DNA of 64,000 nt, from positions 744,001 through 808,000 of the forward strand of contig NZ_JACCBT010000001.1 in NCBI RefSeq assembly GCF_013409045.1, read 5' to 3'. Positions 32,464 through 41,583 of this stretch are shown piece after piece. The notes below the pieces were generated by a model. It was not told where the DNA came from. It did not search any database and saw only the letters and a program-made list of their open reading frames with translations. This DNA comes from Actinomadura citrea. Lineage in GTDB: Bacteria > Actinomycetota > Actinomycetes > Streptosporangiales > Streptosporangiaceae. Every line of letters begins with the position of its first letter. Position 1 is the first letter of the stretch. Position numbers and translations under genes: made by a program.

Positions 32464-33885
32464 GTGGTCGCGAAGCTCCCAGACCAGAGCGCGGAGGACT
32501 ACCAACGCGGGCTTGGGACCCGCCAGGTCCAGATGCTGGCCATCGGCGGGACGATCGGCACCGGGCTGTTCCTGGGCGCCGGGGAGAACATCGCCAAGGC
32601 CGGGCCCAGCCTGATCCTGACGTACGCCGTGGCGGGGCTGGCGCTGTTCTTCGTCATGCGGGCGCTCGGCGAGCTGCTGACGTACCGGCGGGCCGAGGGC
32701 GGGTTCGCCGGGTATGCCCGGGAGTTCCTCGGGCCGTTCTGGGGCTACGCCACGACCTGGACGTACTGGATCATCTGGGTGACGACCGGGATGGCGGAGC
32801 TGACCGCGGCCGGCAAGTACATCCAGAAGTGGTGGCCGGGCGTCGAGCAGTGGCAGACGGCGCTGGTGGCGCTGGTGGTCCTGTTCGTGGTGAACCTGAT
32901 CTCGGTGAAGCTCTTCGGCGAGCTGGAGTTCTGGTTCGCGATGATCAAGGTCGCGGCGATCGTGATGATGATCCTGGTCGGGCTCGGGGTGCTGGTCTTC
33001 GGGTTCAGCGACGCGGGGGACACCGCGGGGGTCGGGAACCTGTGGGACCACGGGGGCGTGTTCCCCGAGGGGGCCGGGGCCACGATCATGACGCTGCAGA
33101 TGGTGATGTTCGCCTACCTGGGCGTCGAGCTGGTGGGCGTGACGGCGAGCGAGGCCAAGGATCCGGAGAAGAACATCCCGCGGGCGATCAACGCGCTGCC
33201 GGTGCGGTTCGCGCTGTTCTACCTGGGGTCGCTGCTGGTGATCCTCGCGGTGGTGCCGTGGACGGCGTTCAAGGGCGGGGCGAGCCCGTTCGTCCTGGCG
33301 TTCGACCAGATCGGCATTCCGGGCGGGGCGGACATCGTCAACTTCGTGGTGCTGACGGCGGCGCTGTCGTCCTGCAACGCGGGCGGGCTCTACTCGACGT
33401 CCCGCATGCTGCGGACGGCGGGCGTCAACGGGGACGGTCCGAAGGTGCTCGGACGGCTCAACGGGCGCGGTGTGCCTGTTCTGACGGTCGTCATCTCCGC
33501 GCTGGTCATGGGCATCGGGGTGGTCGTCAACGCGGTCGTGCCGGAGAAGGCGTTCGAGTACATCACGTCGGTGTCCACCGGTGGGGCCCTGCTGGTGTGG
33601 ACGGTCATCCTGGTCGCGCACATGGTCTACCGGCGGCGGTCGGCGGCCGGGGAGCTGCCGAGGGCGCCGTACCGGATGCCGTGGGCGCCCTACACGAGCT
33701 GGGCCGTGCTGGCGTTCTTCGCGTTCGTCACGGTGACGATCGCGTGGGAGGCCGATACGCGGATCGCGCTCTACGTGATGGCCGCCTGGGGAGCGCTGGT
33801 CGTGGTCGGCTGGCTGTTCGTCCGGCGTAGCTCGCAGGAGGCGCGGGTGCCCGTTCCGCTGGCGGAGGAGAGTACGAGCGCCTGA
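32464..33885 (+). CDS. Amino-acid permease (APC superfamily, AAT family)
   Basis: 473 residues, GTG with GAGAGGAGGCC upstream, 12 predicted membrane helices. QVQMLAIGGTIGTGLFLGAG is the N-terminal substrate motif, and FAYLGVELVGVTASEAKDPEKNIPRAIN is the conserved consensus region of AAT-type amino-acid/H+ symporters. It is closest in style to GABA, proline or aromatic amino-acid permeases, without firm specificity. Confidence 0.92.
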   Translation: MVAKLPDQSAEDYQRGLGTRQVQMLAIGGTIGTGLFLGAGENIAKAGPSLILTYAVAGLALFFVMRALGELLTYRRAEGGFAGYAREFLGPFWGYATTWTYWIIWVTTGMAELTAAGKYIQKWWPGVEQWQTALVALVVLFVVNLISVKLFGELEFWFAMIKVAAIVMMILVGLGVLVFGFSDAGDTAGVGNLWDHGGVFPEGAGATIMTLQMVMFAYLGVELVGVTASEAKDPEKNIPRAINALPVRFALFYLGSLLVILAVVPWTAFKGGASPFVLAFDQIGIPGGADIVNFVVLTAALSSCNAGGLYSTSRMLRTAGVNGDGPKVLGRLNGRGVPVLTVVISALVMGIGVVVNAVVPEKAFEYITSVSTGGALLVWTVILVAHMVYRRRSAAGELPRAPYRMPWAPYTSWAVLAFFAFVTVTIAWEADTRIALYVMAAWGALVVVGWLFVRRSSQEARVPVPLAEESTSA

Positions 33886-33963
33886 GTGAGGACATCCCAC
33901 GGCGGGACGGCGCCCGCCGTGGGATGATCCCTCATGGGCGGTTCCTTCCCTCCGGAGGCGCGC

Positions 33964-35661
33964 GTGACCAGCAGGCTCGAGATCCGGGTGCGGTGGGTCC
34001 TGCTGGTCGTGGTGGGTGTCGCGAACATCATCGGCTCGCTGGTGGTGCTGCTGTTCGCGACGTTCGTGGTGCCCGATCCGCCCTTGGACGACCGCGACTA
34101 CGTTCATCTGGTCAACGCGGTGGCGTTCTTCAGCTATCCGGTGGTCGCGGCTCCGGCGGCGCTGTTGTGCGGGCTGTGGCTGTGGCGTCCCGTGGTCACG
34201 TTCGTCCGGGACGGGGGAGAGCCCGACCGGCGGCAGCGCCGGGCCGTGCTGCTCGGGCCGCTGCGGCTGACGCTGCTCGTCGGGGCGCTGTGGGGGGTCG
34301 GCGCGCTCGGCTGGGCGGCGCTCGACATGATGCTGTTCACCGGGCGGCTGGCGGTGAAGACGGGGCTGACGTGCCTGCTCGGCGCGGGCACGACCTGCAC
34401 GATCGTCTACCTGCTGTCGGAGCGGCTGCTGCGGCCGGCGGCGGCGCTGGTGCTGGGCGCGGAGCGTCCGAAGAGGCTGCGGCTGCCCGGGGTGACGACG
34501 CGCGTGATGCTCGCCTGGGCGCTCGGGACGGCGATCCCGGTGTTCGGCCTGATCTGCGTCGCGATCGCCGCGCTGGCCTCGCCGGACATCAACGTCACCC
34601 AGCTCGCGATCACGATCCTCGGCCTCGGCGGCGCCGCGCTGCTCGCGGGGGTCTGCGTGATCTACATGGCGACGCGCGCGATCGCCGATCCGATCAAGGC
34701 GGTGCGCAGCGGGATGGCGCAGGTCGAGCGGGGGGACCTCGGCGCCGAGGTGGACGTGTACGACGCGAGCGAGGTCGGGCAGCTGCAGGCCGGGTTCAAC
34801 CACATGGTCGCGGGGCTGCGGGAGATCGAGTGGCTGCGCGACCTGTTCGGGCGGCATGTCGGCGAGGAGGTCGCCGACCTGGCGCTGGAGCGCGGCGTCG
34901 TCACGCTCGGCGGCGAGACGCGCGAGGTGGCCGTGCTGTTCGTGGACCTGACCGGGTCCACCAGGCTGGCCGACACGCGCAGCCCGGACGAGGTGGTGGG
35001 GCTGCTCAACCGGTTCTTCGGCGTCGTGGTGTCGGCGGTGGCCAAGCACGGCGGCTGGATCAACAAGTTCGAGGGGGACGCGGCGCTGGCGATCTTCGGG
35101 GCGCCGACCCAGGTGGAGGACTCGGCCGGCGGGGCGCTCGGCGCGGCCCGCGAGCTGGCGGTGCGGCTGCGCGCCGAGGTGCCGATGCTGGACGCGGGGA
35201 TCGGGGTGTCCGCGGGCCCGGTCGTCGCCGGGTACATCGGCGCGGAGGAGCGGTTCGAGTACACGGTGATCGGCGATCCGGTGAACGAGGCGGCGCGGCT
35301 CAGCGACCTCGCCAAGGACGAGGAGGGGCGGGTGCTCGCCTCGGCGACCGTTCTGGAGCTGGCGCACCTCGCCGAGTCCGACGAGTGGGACCTCGGACGG
35401 TCGGTGACGCTGCGCGGGCGGAGCCGTCCGACACGGCTGGGCACGCCCCGCCGCCCGGCGCGTCCCGTGATCCCCGCTCCACGGGCCGCGCCGGGGACGG
35501 GACGGACGAGGTTCCCGCGCCCGCTGAGGCGCAGCAGGAGGCTGCTGTTCGGGGCACTGGTGCTGGCGAAAGCGGCCAAGAGCGCAAAAGCCGCGGGGCA
35601 GGGCAGTCCCGAAGAGCCCGGAGGCCATTCCGGCGGTACGGCCGTGTCTGACTCGTCCTGA
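33964..35661 (+). CDS. Membrane class III adenylate/guanylate cyclase with HAMP domain
   Basis: GTG 33964 has GGAGG 5 nt upstream and is preferred to ATG 33934; 565 residues. About six membrane helices fill residues 1-225. A HAMP domain follows (IADPIKAVRSGMAQVERGDLGAEVDVYDASEVGQLQAGFNHM). The cyclase domain holds the metal Asp residues in LFVDLTGSTRL (about 325) and NKFEGDAALAIFG (about 372), and GYIGAEERFEYTVIGDPVNEAARL near its end. The C-terminal tail is basic. It should make cAMP in response to an unknown membrane signal. Confidence 0.92.
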   Translation: MTSRLEIRVRWVLLVVVGVANIIGSLVVLLFATFVVPDPPLDDRDYVHLVNAVAFFSYPVVAAPAALLCGLWLWRPVVTFVRDGGEPDRRQRRAVLLGPLRLTLLVGALWGVGALGWAALDMMLFTGRLAVKTGLTCLLGAGTTCTIVYLLSERLLRPAAALVLGAERPKRLRLPGVTTRVMLAWALGTAIPVFGLICVAIAALASPDINVTQLAITILGLGGAALLAGVCVIYMATRAIADPIKAVRSGMAQVERGDLGAEVDVYDASEVGQLQAGFNHMVAGLREIEWLRDLFGRHVGEEVADLALERGVVTLGGETREVAVLFVDLTGSTRLADTRSPDEVVGLLNRFFGVVVSAVAKHGGWINKFEGDAALAIFGAPTQVEDSAGGALGAARELAVRLRAEVPMLDAGIGVSAGPVVAGYIGAEERFEYTVIGDPVNEAARLSDLAKDEEGRVLASATVLELAHLAESDEWDLGRSVTLRGRSRPTRLGTPRRPARPVIPAPRAAPGTGRTRFPRPLRRSRRLLFGALVLAKAAKSAKAAGQGSPEEPGGHSGGTAVSDSS

Positions 35662-35777
35662 CGGGACCCGATGCGTATCGTCACCTTCGGTACACAGTCT
35701 GCTACCGATCTGTAACTCCGGCGTCACCGGACGGGCCGAGGGTTGGGGCGGACAGCCCGGCTCCCGAGAGGTGACTG

Positions 35778-36728
35778 ATGCACCGGCGGAATCGTCTCGC
35801 GCTCCTCGCCGTCCTGGCCACCGCGGCCGTCGCCGTCCCGGCGGCGCCCGCCGACGCCCGTCCAGGCCCCGACCCGACCCTGTCCCTGCTGCCGGGCGCC
35901 CCGGAACCGCGCCCGCGCACCGCCCCCGCCCAGGCCCCGGATCCGGACGCCGGCGTCCTGAACGTCGCGCACCGGGGCGCGTCCGCGTACGCGCCGGAGA
36001 ACACGCTGGCGGCGTTCCGGCTCGCCCAGCCCAAGAAGGCGGACATGTTCGAGCTGGACGTCCAGGAGACCAGGGACCGCCAGCTCGTGATCATGCACGA
36101 CGCCACCCTCGCCCGGACGACGAACGCGGAGGAGGTCTACCCCGGCCGCAAGCCCTGGAAGGTCGCCGACTTCACCCTCGCCGAGATCGGGAGGCTGGAC
36201 GCCGGCGGCTGGTTCGCGAAGAAGTACGCGGGCGAGCGCGTCCCGACGCTCGGCCAGGTGCTGGCCGGGATGCGCGGCAGGGGCCTCGGGCTGCTGCTGG
36301 AGATCAAGAACCCCGGGCTGTACCCCGGCATCGAGCGACGCATCGCGGCGGAGCTGAGGCGGTTCCCGTCCTGGCTCCGGTACGACCCGCGGGAGCGGCG
36401 CCTCGTCGTCCAGTCGTTCGACTGGGAGTCGGTGCGGCGGTTCCACGCCGTCCTGCCGAAGGTGCCGACCGGCCTCCTCGGTACCCCGAAGGCCGCGGAT
36501 CTGCCGAAGCTCGCGAAGTACGCGGATCAGGTCAATCCCGCCTTCGGTGGCCTGACCGAGTCCTACGTCGACGAGGTTCACGACGCCGGGATGGACCTGC
36601 TCACCTGGACGATCGACGCTCCCGGCGACATGGAGCGGGCGATCGACCTCGACGTGGACGGGATCATCACCAACAGGCCGGACGTCCTGCACCGCGTCGT
36701 GGACGACTCCGCGGAGCGGGCGGCCTGA
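35778..36728 (+). CDS. Secreted glycerophosphodiester phosphodiesterase
   Basis: 316 residues, ATG with GAGAGGTGACTG before it and a signal peptide (RNRLALLAVLATAAVAVPAAPADA). VAHRGASAYAPENTLAAF (about residue 64) and MFELDVQ plus IMHDATLARTTN form the GDPD active site with His, Glu, Asp and His. It would release glycerol-3-phosphate from deacylated phospholipids outside the membrane. Confidence 0.93.
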   Translation: MHRRNRLALLAVLATAAVAVPAAPADARPGPDPTLSLLPGAPEPRPRTAPAQAPDPDAGVLNVAHRGASAYAPENTLAAFRLAQPKKADMFELDVQETRDRQLVIMHDATLARTTNAEEVYPGRKPWKVADFTLAEIGRLDAGGWFAKKYAGERVPTLGQVLAGMRGRGLGLLLEIKNPGLYPGIERRIAAELRRFPSWLRYDPRERRLVVQSFDWESVRRFHAVLPKVPTGLLGTPKAADLPKLAKYADQVNPAFGGLTESYVDEVHDAGMDLLTWTIDAPGDMERAIDLDVDGIITNRPDVLHRVVDDSAERAA

Positions 36729-37610
36729 TCAGGCGGGCCACCGGCGCGCGCGGGCGATCAGCGCCCGCGCCGCCGGGCTGCGCGGCCCCTCGGTGCGCCA
36801 GGCCAGGGCGATCCGCCCGGTCAGCCGCGGCCGGACGACCGGGAGCGCGCGCAGGTCGTCCGGGCGGCCGCGGGCGGCGGACTCGGGCAGCACGGCGACG
36901 CCCAGGCCGTGCGCGGCGATCTCGGCGAGGACCGGCGGCTCGCCCGCCTCGAACGCGACGCGCGGGCGCAGGCCGGCGTCCGCGAAGGCCCCGTCCAGGA
37001 CGGCCCGCAGCCCGGTGCCCTTCGGCAGGCAGATCAGGTTCTCCTCGGCGAGGGCCCGCAGGCTGATCGTGGACCTGCGCGCCAGCGGGTGGCCGCGGGC
37101 GACGGCGGCGACGAGGTCCTGCTCGATGACGACCCGCGTCGCGACGCCCTCGGGCGGGTCGCCGCCGAGGCTGAGGAAAGCCAGGTCGATCCGTCCGGTG
37201 CGGAGTCCTTCGGTCAGCGTCGCGGAATCCTCCTGGACGACGGTGATCTCGACGTCCGGGTGGTCGCGGTGGAATCCGGCCAGCATGCCGGGAAGGTCCA
37301 GCGACCGGATCCAGTCGATCGTGCCGATCGTGACGTGCCCGCGGAGCAGGCCCGTCAGCTCGTCCACCGCCAGCCGGGCGCCCTCGACCGCGGCGAGCGC
37401 GGCGCGCGCGTAGGGAAGGACGGCGGCGCCGACCTCGGTCAGCCGGACGGTCCGACCGGAGCGGTCGAGCAGCGGCTGGCCCAGTTCCCGCTCCAGCTGC
37501 CGGATCTGGGCGCTCACGCCGGGCTGGGCGACGTGCAACCGGGCCGCGGCCCTGGTGAAGCCGGCCTCTTCCGTGACCGCCACGAAGTACTCAAGCTGGC
37601 GCAGCTCCAT
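36729..37610 (-). CDS. LysR-family regulator
   Basis: 293 residues from ATG 37610. The N-terminal HTH is MELRQLEYFVAVTEEAGFTRAAARLHVAQPGVSAQIRQLERELG. The C-terminal effector domain is complete (VTIGTIDWIRSLDLPGMLAGFHRDHPDVEI). Its targets are unclear because the divergent gene is a sensor kinase. Its stop directly abuts the GDPD stop. Confidence 0.9.
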   Translation of the reverse strand: MELRQLEYFVAVTEEAGFTRAAARLHVAQPGVSAQIRQLERELGQPLLDRSGRTVRLTEVGAAVLPYARAALAAVEGARLAVDELTGLLRGHVTIGTIDWIRSLDLPGMLAGFHRDHPDVEITVVQEDSATLTEGLRTGRIDLAFLSLGGDPPEGVATRVVIEQDLVAAVARGHPLARRSTISLRALAEENLICLPKGTGLRAVLDGAFADAGLRPRVAFEAGEPPVLAEIAAHGLGVAVLPESAARGRPDDLRALPVVRPRLTGRIALAWRTEGPRSPAARALIARARRWPA

Positions 37611-37766
37611 AACGGGACATGCTAGTCGCGTGCCCTCCCAGCGCCCGGGCTTCTGCATGCCCGGTCGGTCCGGCAACCAATTCTTTTGCCGGTCTTGGCT
37701 GCATCGCTGCTGTTCAGAGGACTGATCCGGGCGTGTGCGGTGATTACCTCACCTGCGGGAGGTCGG

Positions 37767-39128
37767 GTGTACGGACGGCGCACATGGTCCATACGGGTGC
37801 GGATGACCGTTATTGCCGGGACGGTCACCGCCGTTATCTGTGCCATCGTGACGACGCTGATCCTCGTGGAGGCGCGGGGATCGGAGACCGACTCCTCCCG
37901 CGGCGAGGCGAACGCGGCCGCGCTCCGGCTGTCGTACGAGCTGCGGCGCGGGTCGGCGCCCGACCGGTTCGACGGGGTGCCGGGCGTCATGCTGCAGGTC
38001 GTGGACGTGAAGCGGACGGTGATCGCGGGGACCTCGGGCCGGGCGCCGGCCGACCGTCCGCTCGCCAGCTTCGTCCCGTCGGAGACGCGCGTGTACGCCA
38101 CCCGGAGGGTGTGCTCGCCGGTGGGGCGCCACCGGTGCCTGTGGGTGATCGGCTTCCGCATCTTCAGGCCGGGCGGCGACTGGCTGATCTACGCCGCCGT
38201 CCCGATCATCCCCTGGTACGTGAGCCCAGGCTTGATCATTTTCCTGGCCAGCGTCTCGCTGCTGGTGATCCTGCTGGGCTGCCTGCGCGCCTGGACGACG
38301 GTGGACCAGACCCTCGCCCCCGTGGACGCGATCCGGGCCGAGCTGGCGGAGATCACCGCGCACCGGTCGGGCCGCCGGGTGACGGTGCCGGAGAGCCGGG
38401 ACGAGATCAGGCGGCTCGCGGAGGCCGCGAACGCGACCCTGGACCGGCTGGACAGCGCCCTCGAACGGCAGCGCAGCTTCACCTCCGACGCGTCCCACGA
38501 TCTGCGCAGCCCCATCGCGGCCGCGCGCGCCCAGATCGAGGAGGCGCTCCTGTTCCCCGACGACGTCGACTGGCCGCAGACCGCGCGGAACGTCCTGCAG
38601 AGCCTGGAACGGCTCCAGGCGATCGTGACGGACCTGCTGCAGCTCGCCCGGCTGGACGCCGCCGCCTGGCAGGACGTCGAGACGGTCGACCTCGGTGCGC
38701 TGGTCACCATCGAGTTGGCGAGGTCGGACCGGACGAAGCGGATCGTCCCGCATCTCCAGGAGGGCGTGACGGTGCGCGGGGACCGGCTCAGGCTCGTCCG
38801 CCTGCTGACGAACCTGCTGGACAATGCCGAGCGGCACGCCGAGTCGCGTGTCGACGTCAAGGTGTCGCGGGAGGACGGCACCGCCGTGCTGGAGGTCGTC
38901 GACGACGGCGTGGGCGTCGCCGAGGAGAACCGGGACCTTGTGTTCCAGCGCTTCGCCCGCCTGCAGGACAGCAAGGCCCGCGACCCCGGGGGCACCGGCC
39001 TCGGCCTGCCGATCGCCAGGGAGATCGCACGGCTGCACGGCGGCAGCCTCACCATCGAGGACAGCGAGCGCGGCGCCCGGTTCGTCCTGCGGATACCGCC
39101 CGACCATGACGGCAGGCCGCCCGGTTAG
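37767..39128 (+). CDS. Orphan sensor histidine kinase
   Basis: 453 residues from GTG 37767 (GGGAGG upstream). TM1 near residues 12-34, an extracellular loop with two Cys, TM2 near 150-172, a HAMP-like stretch, and the H-box SDASHDLRSPIAAARAQIEEAL (His about 245). N-box NLLDNAERHAESR, G1 DDGVGVAEENRD and G2 GGTGLGLPIAREIARLHGG are all intact. No response regulator lies beside it. Confidence 0.9.
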   Translation: MYGRRTWSIRVRMTVIAGTVTAVICAIVTTLILVEARGSETDSSRGEANAAALRLSYELRRGSAPDRFDGVPGVMLQVVDVKRTVIAGTSGRAPADRPLASFVPSETRVYATRRVCSPVGRHRCLWVIGFRIFRPGGDWLIYAAVPIIPWYVSPGLIIFLASVSLLVILLGCLRAWTTVDQTLAPVDAIRAELAEITAHRSGRRVTVPESRDEIRRLAEAANATLDRLDSALERQRSFTSDASHDLRSPIAAARAQIEEALLFPDDVDWPQTARNVLQSLERLQAIVTDLLQLARLDAAAWQDVETVDLGALVTIELARSDRTKRIVPHLQEGVTVRGDRLRLVRLLTNLLDNAERHAESRVDVKVSREDGTAVLEVVDDGVGVAEENRDLVFQRFARLQDSKARDPGGTGLGLPIAREIARLHGGSLTIEDSERGARFVLRIPPDHDGRPPG

Positions 39129-39227
39129 CCGCACGGCGGCGTGAAAGCGGAGAACCCCGCGGCGACGGCGCGGGGTCGTGGTGGTCTGGGGGCGGCCCGC
39201 GCGGGGGACGGGCCGGGGGGCGGCCGG

Positions 39228-40709
39228 TCAGACCGCCGGATGGGCGGCCAGGCCGCGCAGGTGGATCCAGCCTTCGAGGTGGGACTCCTTCACCCGGCAG
39301 GTGATCCGCTCGTACTCGGCGGCGGTCACGTGGCCGGGGCTGGGGACGATCACCGAGTCGTAGACGAACCTGGACGCGATGACGCCGAGGTCGGCGCCCG
39401 TCGCGGCGAGCCGCTCCTTGAGCGGGCCGGCGTCGAGGAGCCGGGCCGTCGTGATGATGGACGAGCCGGATACTCCGGGCGGGTCGGGCATCACGGGCCC
39501 GACGTTCACCGCGACCCTGAGCTGGACGCGGACGGCCCCGGTCGCGCGGTGGTTGTGGCGGCGCAGCCGCAGGCCCAGCGAGACCAGCATGGGGTCGATC
39601 ACGGTGGCCGTCGGCACCTGCGGCGGGATGACGATGAGCGCGCCGTCGCCGCGGTCCTCGACGTGGCAGGCGTCCCAGGGGACGCCCGACTCCTCGAACG
39701 CCTCGCGGAGGGCCCGGTACATGGCGCGGCGCACGCCGATCCGGTCGGCGTCGTTGCGCTCGGGCGAGCTGAACCCGGCGACGTCGGTGTACACGATGGT
39801 GCAGTTCTGGCCGGCCCAGGACGGGGCGTCGTCGTCTGGGAGGACCATGGGCTGCGTCGGCCGTTCGCTGGGTGCCTCGACGACCGCCTCCAGGGCCGGC
39901 TGGAGGGAGCGGGCGGGCGGCAGCGAGTTGGCGGGCGGCAGCGAGTTGGCGGGCACGGTGCGGCACGGGACGGTCGGGGTCGCCCCGGACGCGGCGCCCG
40001 CGCCGTTGATCGCGGCGGCGGGCTCCACGATGTAGGTCGCGCCTCCGGCCCGCGGGTCGGGCGCGGAGTACGGGGCGGCCACCACGAACGGCCCGGCCAT
40101 CGCGTACGGATAGTTCGGGACCACCGGCAGCTGCGCCATGGCGTACGGCTGCGGCGATCCGTACTGCGCCGCGGGTCCGTACGGGTGCGCCGCGCCGCCG
40201 GGGTGGGCGCGCCGCGGCGGCCGGCCCGGGCCCTGCTCGGTCATCCGGTCGTACATCTCGCGTTCGAGGACGGCGACCACGTGCGGATGGTCGCTCAGGT
40301 AGGCGACGAACTCCTGCGTGGTCAGGCGCAGGACGTGGAGGGAGTCCATGGCGACGACGGTCGCCGAGCGGCGGCGCAGCAGCAGGGCGGCGCGCTCGCC
40401 GATGATGTCGCCGGGCCCGCGGAAGGCGACGAAGCGCTCGCGGCCGTCCCGCTCCACGGAGATCCGCACCGAGCCGGACTTGATCACGAAGGTGTGGTCG
40501 GCGTCCTGGCCCTCGGTCCACAGCACGGCGCCGACCGGGTGGACGACCTCCCGCGCCTGCGCGAGGAACGCGGCGCGCTCGACGGTGGTGAGCCCGTGCC
40601 AGAACCCGGGCCGCCGGGCGGTCTCGGTCCGCCGGACGGACCGGGAACGCGGGACGATCTCGGTGGGGACGATCTTGTCCGGGTCGTGGTGGCGGGCGTG
40701 CTCGTTCAT
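39228..40709 (-). CDS. Cyclic-nucleotide-binding protein with a cyclase-like C-terminal domain
   Basis: 493 residues. Residues about 35-150 form a CNMP-binding fold (VGAVLWTEGQDADHTFVIKSGSVRISVERDGRERFVAFRGPGDIIGERAALLLRRRSATVVA). A Pro/Ala/Tyr-rich linker includes the repeat PANSLPPANSLPPARSL. Residues about 300-480 resemble a class III cyclase (TIVYTDVAGFSS, EDRGDGALIVIP, RVAVNVGPVM), retaining the two metal Asp positions but probably lacking others. A CRP-type site lies 176 bp upstream. Confidence 0.8.
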   Translation of the reverse strand: MNEHARHHDPDKIVPTEIVPRSRSVRRTETARRPGFWHGLTTVERAAFLAQAREVVHPVGAVLWTEGQDADHTFVIKSGSVRISVERDGRERFVAFRGPGDIIGERAALLLRRRSATVVAMDSLHVLRLTTQEFVAYLSDHPHVVAVLEREMYDRMTEQGPGRPPRRAHPGGAAHPYGPAAQYGSPQPYAMAQLPVVPNYPYAMAGPFVVAAPYSAPDPRAGGATYIVEPAAAINGAGAASGATPTVPCRTVPANSLPPANSLPPARSLQPALEAVVEAPSERPTQPMVLPDDDAPSWAGQNCTIVYTDVAGFSSPERNDADRIGVRRAMYRALREAFEESGVPWDACHVEDRGDGALIVIPPQVPTATVIDPMLVSLGLRLRRHNHRATGAVRVQLRVAVNVGPVMPDPPGVSGSSIITTARLLDAGPLKERLAATGADLGVIASRFVYDSVIVPSPGHVTAAEYERITCRVKESHLEGWIHLRGLAAHPAV

Positions 40710-40884
40710 CGGTCCACCCGTCCGTCGCCCCGCCGGGCGGGCGGCGACGAGCCCGCCGGACTCGTGGGGTGGACGGCGAAGGTGGGGGACGGTACGTGCT
40801 GTCTGGACATGTCAGGGACCCCATGCCTCGAATGGCGACTCCGTCGTCCGCCGGGGCACCGGGTAGGTCCGGTGTGGCCCGCGG

Positions 40885-40898
40885 GTGACCGGAGTCAC
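40885..40898. promoter_or_regulatory. CRP-type site upstream of the CNMP-binding gene
   Basis: GTGACCGGAGTCAC fits GTGA-N6-TCAC, the core of the cAMP receptor protein consensus used by actinobacterial CRP homologues, 176 bp before the leftward start. Confidence 0.5.
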
Positions 40899-41375
40899 AT
40901 CACCTATGGTCCGCACCGCGTGGTCGCGGTTAGACTAGATGAGTCCGCAGAGACATTTTGGCAGGTCAGCCCGGATCTTTCTGCGTCCTGGCAGAGGATG
41001 CGGGCGGATCGGCCCGGCTGTCTCGTGCGGCCCCGGGAGTCGCTCTCCGCTCTCCTGCCGATCGTCGTGGCTGCCAAACCGTTGATCGGCGGGAAGCGGC
41101 GGGCGACTCTGTTGCCTTCGCTGGCATCGCTTTCTTCTGGTGTTCCTCGTCCGGTGCCGCCTCCTGGCGACGCCGGAATCCTGTCTCCCCTTTCGGCCTC
41201 CCCGTGTGGCGCGTGCGGTCCTCCTCGTTCCCGCCTGCGGCCGGCCCGTCTCCGCCTGCGGTCCGTCTTGGCCGTGGTGCGCCGTCCCCGGCCGAGACCT
41301 CACCCTGTGTTCAACCCCATCCGCCCTCGGATGTGGCATCGCGTCTCGTTGCATGACGTCGTCTGCTAATCTGCT

Positions 41376-41542
41376 ATGTAGCACATTACAACAGAGTCCG
41401 ACGGTATGCAGCACTCTGGAAGCTACCGACGCGAGTTTTGGGCGATATGGCGGGGTCTGGTGGCCGGAGCGAAGATCAGATGTCCGGGACATGTAGCGTC
41501 GTGTCGGGGAGTGGGATGCCAGGTCCCCGTCTGCCATGTAGC
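41376..41542. repeat. Three ATGTAGC motifs before the XRE gene
   Basis: ATGTAGC occurs at 41376-41382, 41491-41497 and 41536-41542. The first and last are CTGCYATGTAGCA over 13 bp. They lie 40-210 bp upstream of the XRE start and may be operator sites. Confidence 0.45.
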
Positions 41543-41583
41543 ATCCAGTGGGGTGGCATGCACTACTCAGAGTGAGCGAACCA

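Larger units (their letters stand above)
40710..41583. other. 874-bp region without a convincing gene
   Basis: Between the leftward CNMP protein and the rightward XRE gene. Open frames exist on both strands, but none has a plausible start, domain or signal. It holds a CRP-type palindrome at 40885-40898 and three ATGTAGC motifs at 41376, 41491 and 41536. The stretch 41100-41300 is T/C-rich on the given strand and unlike neighbouring coding sequence. Confidence 0.5.

Noticed and set aside
32380..35727. A 1115-residue open frame on the minus strand across the permease and cyclase genes
   Set aside because: It is antisense to two genes with intact domains and start sites. The translation is low-complexity Arg/His/Pro sequence with no fold, an effect of high GC.
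39141..41369. A 742-residue plus-strand open frame across the CNMP-binding gene and the empty region
   Set aside because: It is antisense to the CNMP/cyclase-like domains and shows no domain of its own in the remainder.
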